A stretch of 64,000 nucleotides of DNA from an uncultured Bacteroidales bacterium (lineage in GTDB: Bacteria; Bacteroidota; Bacteroidia; Bacteroidales; UBA932): NCBI GenBank assembly GCA_947303465.1, contig CAMYYI010000006.1, positions 18,810 to 82,809 on the forward strand, read 5' to 3'. The position numbers and the translations under genes are program-made. Below the pieces are notes generated by a model. That model did not search any database. It had not been told where the DNA came from and saw only the letters and a list, made by a program, of their open reading frames with translations. Position 1 is the stretch's first letter, and every line of letters starts with the position of its first letter. Below are positions 9,368-15,911 of the stretch, in pieces.

Positions 9368-9916
9368 CTAGAACAGCAGCGAAATACCGATTCCGATAAG
9401 GACGAGGCCGCCGATGATCTCGGCAACGCGGCCGGTGGCTTTTCCGATGACGCGGCCGCCGCAGATGCCGATGACGGCGGAGAGGGCGGTAACGACAAAA
9501 ACGGCAACCAACAGCGGCAGAAAGCCATCCCAGGAAGTGTCTTCCATGGATTCTGCGACCCCGACTGCAAGGGCGTCGATGCTGGTGGCGATGCCGCCGA
9601 GGACTATGTTGCGCCAGCCGTCCAGCTTGCGTACATCCTCCTTGCCGCGTATGCCCTCCAGCAACATTGAGCCGCCCACGAAGAGCAGCAGCAGGAAGCC
9701 GATGATATGGGAAATCTTGATGACGTAAGCCGCAAGCAGGCTTCCGAAAGCCCATCCGGCGAGCAGCAGGCCGGTCTGGATAATGGCGAAAACCAGCGCC
9801 ACCCGGGCCACGGAATTCCAGCGCAGGCTCTTCAGTGTGACACTGGAGCAGAGGGTGACGGCAAAGCAGTCGGCGCAGAGTGATACGGCCACCAGGAGGG
9901 CTTCCCAGATACCCAT
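9368..9916 (-). CDS. mntP: Manganese efflux pump MntP
   Basis: The 182-residue membrane protein exports Mn2+ from the cytoplasm. Six hydrophobic segments are visible, and the two internal-repeat motifs with conserved aspartates are present: SLCADCFAVTL near the start and ATSIDALAVGV in the middle. GGRVIGKATGRVAEIIGGLVLIGIGI closes the protein, as in MntP. It is the last gene of a minus-strand pnuC-recR-mntP group, 3 bp after recR. No manganese riboswitch (yybP-ykoY) was recognised, since it lies inside an operon. Confidence 0.92.
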   Translation of the reverse strand: MGIWEALLVAVSLCADCFAVTLCSSVTLKSLRWNSVARVALVFAIIQTGLLLAGWAFGSLLAAYVIKISHIIGFLLLLFVGGSMLLEGIRGKEDVRKLDGWRNIVLGGIATSIDALAVGVAESMEDTSWDGFLPLLVAVFVVTALSAVIGICGGRVIGKATGRVAEIIGGLVLIGIGISLLF

Positions 9917-9919
9917 TGC

Positions 9920-10531
9920 TTAAGGTTTGAAAATCTGGCGGTTGACTATGGAGCGGCCGAGCGTGAGGGCGTCGGCATACTCCAGTTCGTCGCCGAATCC
10001 AAGGCCCCGGGCAAGCGTGGTGACGCGGCATCCGAGTCCTTCTATCTGACGGTAGATATAGAATGCGGTGGTTTCTCCCTCGACGTCTCCGGAAAGCGCG
10101 AGTATCACTTCCGTAGAAGGCCCTATCCGTTCGACCAACTGCTTGATAGTGAGGTCGGAAGGACCAACCCCGCCAATAGGGGAGATGATGCCGCCGAGCA
10201 CATGGTACACTCCATGATACTGCCCTGTAGCCTCTATGCTCATGACGTCCCGGACGCTCTCCACGACGCAGATGGTATCGTGGTCACGGCGGGAGTCGGC
10301 ACAGATGGAGCACTGGTCGCCGTCGGCCACCATCATGCAGGTCTTGCAGTAATGTACCCCCTCCGCCAGATTGTCCACCGCCGCGGCAAAACGGTGAATC
10401 TTGTCGGCGGGCTGCTTAAGCAGGTGCAAGGCCAGTCGCAACGCGCTGCGGCTCCCCACGCCGGGCAGGGAACTGATGGCCTCGACCGCATCGCGGAGGG
10501 CGGTGGAAGGGTAGTTGTCGGGAGAGATCAT
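9920..10531 (-). CDS. recR: Recombination mediator protein RecR
   Basis: RecR acts with RecF and RecO to load RecA onto single-stranded DNA gaps. The protein of 203 residues shows, in order, a helix-hairpin-helix segment SLPGVGSRSALRLALHLL, a four-cysteine zinc finger CKTCMMVADGDQCSIC, and a Toprim domain containing VVESVRDVMSIE and LALSGDVEGETTAFYI. The start at 10531 (MISPDNYP) is chosen because it overlaps the pnuC stop as ATGA; the longer frame to 10618 would add 29 unlikely histidine-rich residues inside pnuC. Length is normal. Confidence 0.95.
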   Translation of the reverse strand: MISPDNYPSTALRDAVEAISSLPGVGSRSALRLALHLLKQPADKIHRFAAAVDNLAEGVHYCKTCMMVADGDQCSICADSRRDHDTICVVESVRDVMSIEATGQYHGVYHVLGGIISPIGGVGPSDLTIKQLVERIGPSTEVILALSGDVEGETTAFYIYRQIEGLGCRVTTLARGLGFGDELEYADALTLGRSIVNRQIFKP

Positions 10532-11160
10532 TCCACTATGACTCCGTTCTTTTTCCAGTTGATGAAACCGGCGATGCAAGTGCCTATGTAGATGGTGTAC
10601 ATCACCGCCATGAGCCACTTGGACTGACTCACGTACACAATGACTATCAGCGTGTTGGCGGCAATCCAGAACAGGTACTGCTCAATATGCGACTGGGACA
10701 GCAGGTACGCAGCGACCAGGCTTATGACCAGGGACGCTCCGTCGATGAGAGGGGAGGGGTCGCTGGTCTTGCCGAGCACCCATGCCAGGAGGGGCGTACC
10801 CAGCGCGATAATGGCAAGGCAGGTTATCAGCCGTTTACGGGGAAGGCGTACTATATGCAGCTTGCCTCCGCTCTCTCCTTCCAGCTGCCTCCAGCGTATG
10901 ATTCCGATGATGGCTATCACTATCAGATAGACATTCAGGGCTACCTGCGCCCATAGCGGCGCCCAGGTGTCTCCGTTCAGGTTTGTGGACGTGACGATTA
11001 TGGCTGCAACGGAAGCGGCAATGCTGAAGTACCACATCAGTTTGTGCTGGAAAATCTGCAGAGTCATGTAGGTGACGCCGCAGATCAGCGATATGGCCTG
11101 GATCCAGGAATGGTTGTCGCTGAACCAGCGTACGATGTCTGAAAGAAGAATGGTTTCCAT
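10528..11160 (-). CDS. pnuC: PnuC-family nicotinamide riboside transporter
   Basis: This 210-residue protein has about seven hydrophobic segments and PnuC-like features: an aromatic-rich loop (KLMWYFSIAAS), WAQVALNVYLIVIAIIGIIRWRQ, and a C-terminal KWLMAVMYTIYIGTCIAGFINWKKN. PnuC proteins move nicotinamide riboside across the inner membrane for NAD salvage. Some relatives (PnuT) carry thiamine instead, but no thiamine pyrophosphokinase gene or TPP riboswitch is adjacent, so the riboside role is preferred by inference. A -7 box ends 4 nt before the ATG, so its mRNA is predicted to be leaderless. Confidence 0.82.
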   Translation of the reverse strand: METILLSDIVRWFSDNHSWIQAISLICGVTYMTLQIFQHKLMWYFSIAASVAAIIVTSTNLNGDTWAPLWAQVALNVYLIVIAIIGIIRWRQLEGESGGKLHIVRLPRKRLITCLAIIALGTPLLAWVLGKTSDPSPLIDGASLVISLVAAYLLSQSHIEQYLFWIAANTLIVIVYVSQSKWLMAVMYTIYIGTCIAGFINWKKNGVIVE

Positions 11161-11164
11161 TTCA

Positions 11165-11172
11165 CAAAATTA
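11165..11172 (-). promoter_or_regulatory. -7 promoter box for the pnuC-recR-mntP operon
   Basis: The minus strand reads TAATTTTG-TGAA-ATG: the box ends 4 nt before the pnuC start codon, which places the expected transcription start at or next to the ATG. Confidence 0.72.
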
Positions 11173-11207
11173 GCAATAATATTTTTCTTATTATCAATTA
11201 TTTTACC

Positions 11208-11215
11208 TAAATTTG
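11208..11215 (+). promoter_or_regulatory. -7 promoter box for rpsA
   Basis: TAAATTTG lies 79 nt before the rpsA ATG, giving one of the longer leaders in the window. It is back to back with the pnuC promoter. Confidence 0.75.
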
Positions 11216-11226
11216 CGCGCTTTTGT

Positions 11227-11242
11227 CGGGAATGAAATCCCG
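11227..11242 (+). promoter_or_regulatory. Hairpin in the rpsA leader
   Basis: CGGGA (11227-11231) pairs with TCCCG (11238-11242) across a 6-nt loop at the 5' end of the predicted rpsA transcript. Ribosomal protein S1 represses its own translation in other bacteria, so an autoregulatory role is possible but is not shown by the sequence. Confidence 0.4.
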
Positions 11243-11294
11243 CAGGCACAAGACATATTGTTTAACTACTAGTTTTTCAAAAGTTTAGTTTAAA

Positions 11295-13097
11295 ATGGAA
11301 AATGAAGAAAAAGTAACCAAGGCTGCTCAGATGCTGAATGCGTCCATCGCTCCCGAAGAATTCGACTGGGATGCGTTTGAAAGCGGCAAAGACGTTTACG
11401 GAGCTTCCGAGAAAGAAGAAATCGAGGCTGCGTACAACAAGACTCTCGCGCGTATAGACGCCAACGAGACCAAGGAAGGCGAGGTGACCGCTATCAACAA
11501 GCGCGAGGTCGTCGTCTCCGTCGGTGGCAAGAGCGAGGGTGTCATCATGGCAACTGAGTTCCGCTACAATCCCGACCTCAAAGTCGGTGACAAGGTGGAA
11601 GTTCTCGTGGAGTCTCCTGAGGACAAGAAGGGACAGATTGTCCTTTCCCACAAGAAGGCCCGCGCACTCAAGTCTTGGGACAGAGTCAATGAAGCGTTCG
11701 AAAAGGACGAGGTCGTCAAGGGTTTCGTAAAGACCCGCACCAAGGGCGGTATGATCGTGGACGTGTTCGGTATCGAGGCTTTCCTCCCCGGCAGCCAGAT
11801 CGACATCAAGCCTATCCGTGACTACGACCAGTATGTCAACCAGACCATTGACTTCAAGATTGTCAAGATAAACAACGAGTACCGCAACGTGGTCGTGTCC
11901 CACAAGGCACTGCTCGAGGCTGAGCAGGAGGCCAAGAGGGCCGAACTCATCGGCAAGCTCGAGAAGGGCCAGATCCTCGAGGGCGTGGTCAAGAACATTA
12001 CCAACTACGGCGTGTTCGTGGACCTCGGCGGCGTGGACGGTCTCATTCACATCACCGACCTTTCCTGGGGCCGTGTCAACCACCCCGAGGAGATCGTCTC
12101 CCTGGACGAGAAGATCAAGGTCGTCGTGCTCGACTTCAACGAGCAGCAGAAGCGTATCGCTCTCGGTCTTAAGCAGCTTACTCCTCATCCTTGGGAAAAC
12201 CTCGATCCCAACCTCAAGGTTGGCGACAAGGTCAAGGGTAAGGTCATCCTGCTTGCCGACTACGGCGCATTCATCGAGATCGAACCCGGCGTTGAGGGTC
12301 TCGTTCACGTGAGCGAAATGAGCTGGAGCCCCCGTCTCCACAGCGCTCAGGAATTCCTGAAGCAGGGCGAGGAGGTTGAAGCACAGGTTCTCAGCATCGA
12401 CCGTGAGGCCCGCAAGATTTCCCTCGGACTCAAGCAGCTCACCACCAATCCCTGGGAGAGCATCCGCGAGAAGTATCCTGTCGGCAGCAAGCACACTGCT
12501 ACCGTTCGCAACGTCACCAACTTCGGCGTATTTGCCGAGCTTGAGGACGGCGTAGAGGGCCTGGTGCATATCAGCGACCTCAGCTGGAACAAGATCAAGC
12601 ATCCTTCAGAGGTTGTCAACGCAGGCGACACCATCGAGGTCCAGATTCTCGACTTCGACGAGGCCAACCACAAACTCAGCCTTGGCCACAAGCAGCTCAC
12701 CACCAATCCTTGGGATGAGATCGAGGCCAAGTTCCCTGTGGGCAGCACCGTAGAGGGTACCGTAGCTTCCGTGACCGACAAGGGCGCCATGATTACCCTT
12801 GACGGCGAGGTGGAAGGATTTGCCTTCAACCGCGAGATCGTGAAGGAAGACGGCAAGCCCGCCGTTGCAGGCGAGAAGCTTCCTTTCAAGGTTGTCGAGC
12901 TCCGTCGCAGCACACGCCGCATCATCCTCAGCCACCTGCGCACTTACCAGGAGGTGAAGGAGAAGGCCGCAGCTACCGAGGCCGAGACCACCAAGAAGGC
13001 TGTCAAGAAGGTCAACTCCAACGTGGAGAAGGCCACCCTCGGCGACATCGACGCCCTTGCAGCACTCAAGGAGAAACTCGAAAAAGCAGAGAAGTAA
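11295..13097 (+). CDS. rpsA: 30S ribosomal protein S1
   Basis: The 600-residue protein is made of repeated S1 (OB-fold) RNA-binding domains; VGDKV, GxxGFVxxSE-like and HKQLTTNPWD motifs recur through it. The clearest repeats begin near GEVTAINKREVVVSVGGK, GFVKTRTKGGMIVDVFG, GVVKNITNYGVFVDLGG, GKVILLADYGAFIEIEPG, ATVRNVTNFGVFAELEDG and GTVASVTDKGAMITLDGE, consistent with six copies. S1 helps mRNA bind the 30S subunit, which matters here because Bacteroidota rely little on Shine-Dalgarno pairing. The rnz start codon lies 1 nt after its stop. Confidence 0.96.
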   Translation: MENEEKVTKAAQMLNASIAPEEFDWDAFESGKDVYGASEKEEIEAAYNKTLARIDANETKEGEVTAINKREVVVSVGGKSEGVIMATEFRYNPDLKVGDKVEVLVESPEDKKGQIVLSHKKARALKSWDRVNEAFEKDEVVKGFVKTRTKGGMIVDVFGIEAFLPGSQIDIKPIRDYDQYVNQTIDFKIVKINNEYRNVVVSHKALLEAEQEAKRAELIGKLEKGQILEGVVKNITNYGVFVDLGGVDGLIHITDLSWGRVNHPEEIVSLDEKIKVVVLDFNEQQKRIALGLKQLTPHPWENLDPNLKVGDKVKGKVILLADYGAFIEIEPGVEGLVHVSEMSWSPRLHSAQEFLKQGEEVEAQVLSIDREARKISLGLKQLTTNPWESIREKYPVGSKHTATVRNVTNFGVFAELEDGVEGLVHISDLSWNKIKHPSEVVNAGDTIEVQILDFDEANHKLSLGHKQLTTNPWDEIEAKFPVGSTVEGTVASVTDKGAMITLDGEVEGFAFNREIVKEDGKPAVAGEKLPFKVVELRRSTRRIILSHLRTYQEVKEKAAATEAETTKKAVKKVNSNVEKATLGDIDALAALKEKLEKAEK

Positions 13098-13098
13098 A

Positions 13099-13902
13099 AT
13101 GCTTTTCAGCGTCACGACAATGGGCACGGCTTCGGCCATGCCCATTTCCGACAGAAATCCAAGCGCCCAAATGTTCAATGCGAACGGGCGCTTGTTTCTT
13201 ATAGACTGCGGGGAAGGGACGCAGAAGCAGATGCGCAAGTGCCACTTCTCCTTCGTGAAGCTGGAAGCCATTTTCATTTCTCACATACACGGGGACCATC
13301 TTTTCGGCCTCTTCGGCCTGCTGAACTCAATGGCCATGTACGGCCGCATTGCCCCATTGGATATCTACGGTCCCCAGGCCCTGGGCGGAGTACTGAACTT
13401 CTATAAAAGTTATTTCGGCGCGGAAGACCAGTACGAGATCCGTTTCCATGCTCTCCAGTCCCGCGGACTGGAGCTGGTACATACCTCCAAATATCTCACC
13501 GTAAGCGCATTCCCGCTTCGGCACAAGATAGACTGTTACGGTTTTCGTTTCGATGAAACCGTTACCGAACGCCACCGCAGGGAGAATCCTGCATATGTGG
13601 CAAAATCCTACGCATATTGCTCCGATACTGCGCCCTTCGACGAGCTTCCGGAGTATGTTAAAGGCGTCACATGTCTCTATCACGAGGCAACTTACATGAA
13701 TGATATGGCCGATAAAGCAGCAAACCGTTTCCATTCTACGGCGGCTCAGGCGGCCGAATGTGCCCTGCGCGCCGGGGCCGGAAAGCTGATTGTCGGGCAT
13801 TATTCTTCCCGTATCAACGATATCGGCGCGCTTCTTGCAGAGTGTAAGGAAGTATTTCCGGATACCTTTGCGGCATCCGATTGCGATGTGTTCGAATTTT
13901 AG
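13099..13902 (+). CDS. rnz: Ribonuclease Z
   Basis: The 267-residue metallo-beta-lactamase-fold nuclease trims the 3' end of tRNA precursors. The zinc motif HIHGDHLFGL begins near residue 62, with further ligands in FPLRHKIDCYGFR, YCSDTAPFDE, LYHEATY and GHYSSRI. The start at 13099 gives the canonical MLFSVTTMGTASAMP opening; the longer frame from 13057 would overlap rpsA. It directly follows rpsA and is probably cotranscribed with it. At 267 residues it is slightly shorter than the usual 300 or so but all motifs are there. Confidence 0.94.
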   Translation: MLFSVTTMGTASAMPISDRNPSAQMFNANGRLFLIDCGEGTQKQMRKCHFSFVKLEAIFISHIHGDHLFGLFGLLNSMAMYGRIAPLDIYGPQALGGVLNFYKSYFGAEDQYEIRFHALQSRGLELVHTSKYLTVSAFPLRHKIDCYGFRFDETVTERHRRENPAYVAKSYAYCSDTAPFDELPEYVKGVTCLYHEATYMNDMADKAANRFHSTAAQAAECALRAGAGKLIVGHYSSRINDIGALLAECKEVFPDTFAASDCDVFEF

Positions 13903-13910
13903 TATCTTCG
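13903..13910 (+). promoter_or_regulatory. Possible -7 box for the glucosaminidase gene
   Basis: TATCTTCG deviates at one consensus position (TTCG for TTTG). It starts immediately after the rnz stop and ends 5 nt before the GTG at 13916, the leaderless spacing seen at other genes here. Confidence 0.45.
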
Positions 13911-13915
13911 CATCT

Positions 13916-14842
13916 GTGAAAAAGTATTTGTTAATCATCCTGGCCGCCGTCCTGTCCATTTCCGCCAAGGACGGCGCCTACGAGAAGTATATAGAGAAGT
14001 ACTCTTCCATCGCCGTATCCGAAATGAAGCGTACCGGCGTACCTGCCTCCATTGCACTTGCCCAGGGGCTTGTGGAGTCGGCTGCGGGACAGTCCGCCCT
14101 TGCAGTCAGGGGGAACAATCATTTCGGGATTAAGTGCCATGCCGACTGGCGCGGCAAGAGGATGTACCGCGACGATGACAAGACAGGAGAGTGCTTCCGC
14201 GTGTATTACAATGCAGAAGCTTCATTCCGTGACCATTCCGACTTCCTTCGCTACAGGGACCGCTACAAGGGACTCTTCGACCTGGAACCTACCGATTACA
14301 AGGCATGGGCCCAGGGGCTGAAGGACGCCGGCTATGCCACCGACCCCAGGTATGCCCAGAAGCTCGTGAAGCTGATAGAAGACTACGAGCTCTACCGCTT
14401 CGACAGTGACACGGAAGTGCCTGAAAAGCCGGCGGAGGTAGAGAAGCCGGTGGAAGTCAAGCCTTCCCGCGTACGCGAGGAGTACCGGTTCTCACTGTCC
14501 AGGACGGTTTACGAGATTAACGGCGTACCGTGCATCTATGCGGTTGAAGGGGATACCTATCCTTCCATAGCTGCAGCAAACGGCCTGTTCTTGAAAGAAC
14601 TGTTGTTCTTCAACGACCTGCGTGCGGCCGGAGCCCTCGAGCCCGGTGATGTGGTTTACCTGAAGGCCAAGAAGACCAAGGGTGCACGCGGCTCGGAAAA
14701 ATATGTCTTCGGCGATGAGCCCGAGACCCTGTGGGAAATCTCCCAGCGCTTCGGCGTCAAGCTTTCGGCCATACGCCGTATGAACAAGCTCTCTGCCGAT
14801 TACGTGCCCCAGGAAGGTGATACTGTAGTTCTGCGCCGCTAA
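13916..14842 (+). CDS. Secreted glucosaminidase with C-terminal LysM domains
   Basis: The 308-residue protein is a predicted peptidoglycan hydrolase. A signal peptide (VKKYLLIILAAVLSISAK) is followed by a FlgJ/mannosyl-glycoprotein endo-beta-N-acetylglucosaminidase domain with GVPASIALAQGLVESAAGQSALA and NNHFGIKCHADW, where the glutamate in LVES is the likely catalytic acid. Two LysM-like segments follow: AVEGDTYPSIAAANGLFLKELLFFNDL and GDEPETLWEISQRFGVKLSAIRRMN. A GTG start at 13916 is chosen because it puts a good signal peptide at the N-terminus; earlier ATGs lie inside rnz. The stop overlaps the mltG start by 1 nt, a pairing of two cell-wall enzymes. Confidence 0.88.
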   Translation: MKKYLLIILAAVLSISAKDGAYEKYIEKYSSIAVSEMKRTGVPASIALAQGLVESAAGQSALAVRGNNHFGIKCHADWRGKRMYRDDDKTGECFRVYYNAEASFRDHSDFLRYRDRYKGLFDLEPTDYKAWAQGLKDAGYATDPRYAQKLVKLIEDYELYRFDSDTEVPEKPAEVEKPVEVKPSRVREEYRFSLSRTVYEINGVPCIYAVEGDTYPSIAAANGLFLKELLFFNDLRAAGALEPGDVVYLKAKKTKGARGSEKYVFGDEPETLWEISQRFGVKLSAIRRMNKLSADYVPQEGDTVVLRR

Positions 14843-15855
14843 TGAAGACCATCCTCAAACTGCTCGCCTTCATTCTTGGCGCCGTGGCCCTTCTGGTTAG
14901 TTATAACTGGATGAGGGACAATAAGATGCCGAACTTTTACGGAAAGGCGGAGCTGTATGTGGATGAGGGTGATGGCCCCGAAGAGGTGATAGAAGCCCTT
15001 AAGTCTCAGCTGACCGTGCTGAGCGAGAGGCGTTTGCGCAAGGTTTTTATCCAGAAAGAAGTTGCGAAATACATCAAACCGGGCCATTATCTGGTAGGTT
15101 CTTCGAGTACCAGCGTTTATGTGGCCCGCATGCTCAATAACGGCTGGCAGACTCCGCTCAGGGTGACGCTCGCCGGTTCGCTCCGCAGCAGGGAAGAGAT
15201 TGCACGCAAGCTTTCCCGGCAGTTGCGCATGGATTCCCTTTCGGTAATCAGGGCCATGCAGGACGATAAGTTGCTGGAGCCTTATGGCGCCAGCGCGGAG
15301 AATGTTTTCGCCGCCTTTTTCCCTGCCAGTTACGACATGTACTGGACGGCATCCTTCACCGATGTGCTGGATCGCTGCAAGCAGGCCTCAGATGCCTTCT
15401 GGACGGACGATAATCTGGTAAAGGCTGCCCGTGTGGGGCTTTCTCGCCGGGAGGTAGTGATACTCGCCTCTATTGTTAAGGGGGAGTCCAATTACAAGCC
15501 GGAGCTTTCCAAGATAGCTGGGGTGTACCTGAACCGCCTGGAGCGCGGAATGTTGCTGCAGGCAGATCCGACCGTGGCATACTGCTACGATTATGAACTC
15601 AAACGGGTCCTCTTCCGCCATCTGGAATTCGACTCTCCTTATAATACATATAAGTATCCCGGCCTGCCCCCCGGTCCCATATGCGTTCCGGACAGGGAGT
15701 ACCTTGAGGCAGTGCTCAATCCGGATTACGGTGGTGGCAATCTTTTCTTCTGTGCCAGCAAGAATCTGGACGGCACACATGTGTTCGCCAAAACCGCTGA
15801 GGCTCACGGCCGTAACGCACGGGCTTTTCAAAATGCATTAAATAATAAGACATAA
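14842..15855 (+). CDS. mltG: Endolytic murein transglycosylase MltG
   Basis: The 337-residue protein is a YceG/MltG-family lytic transglycosylase that cuts nascent glycan strands at the inner membrane. One N-terminal membrane helix (LLAFILGAVALLVSYNW) precedes a LysM-like region. The catalytic domain carries ILASIVKGESNYKPELSKIAGVYLNRLERGMLLQADPTVAY and SPYNTYKYPGLPPGPICVPD, with the active-site glutamate expected in the KGES segment, and ends with GTHVFAKTAEAHGRNA. It is translationally linked (TAATG) to the upstream glucosaminidase gene. Confidence 0.93.
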   Translation: MKTILKLLAFILGAVALLVSYNWMRDNKMPNFYGKAELYVDEGDGPEEVIEALKSQLTVLSERRLRKVFIQKEVAKYIKPGHYLVGSSSTSVYVARMLNNGWQTPLRVTLAGSLRSREEIARKLSRQLRMDSLSVIRAMQDDKLLEPYGASAENVFAAFFPASYDMYWTASFTDVLDRCKQASDAFWTDDNLVKAARVGLSRREVVILASIVKGESNYKPELSKIAGVYLNRLERGMLLQADPTVAYCYDYELKRVLFRHLEFDSPYNTYKYPGLPPGPICVPDREYLEAVLNPDYGGGNLFFCASKNLDGTHVFAKTAEAHGRNARAFQNALNNKT

Positions 15856-15880
15856 ATATTGTAAAACAATAATTATTTAC

Positions 15881-15888
15881 TATATTTG
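15881..15888 (+). promoter_or_regulatory. -7 promoter box for the M16 peptidase gene
   Basis: TATATTTG, 23 nt before the ATG at 15912, matches the Bacteroidota consensus. Confidence 0.78.
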
Positions 15889-15911
15889 TAAAAACTTTAA
15901 CGCAAAACAAT

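Noticed and set aside
11277..12602. 441-codon antisense frame within rpsA
   Set aside because: It mirrors repeated S1 codons and lacks a start context or domain; rpsA is unambiguous.
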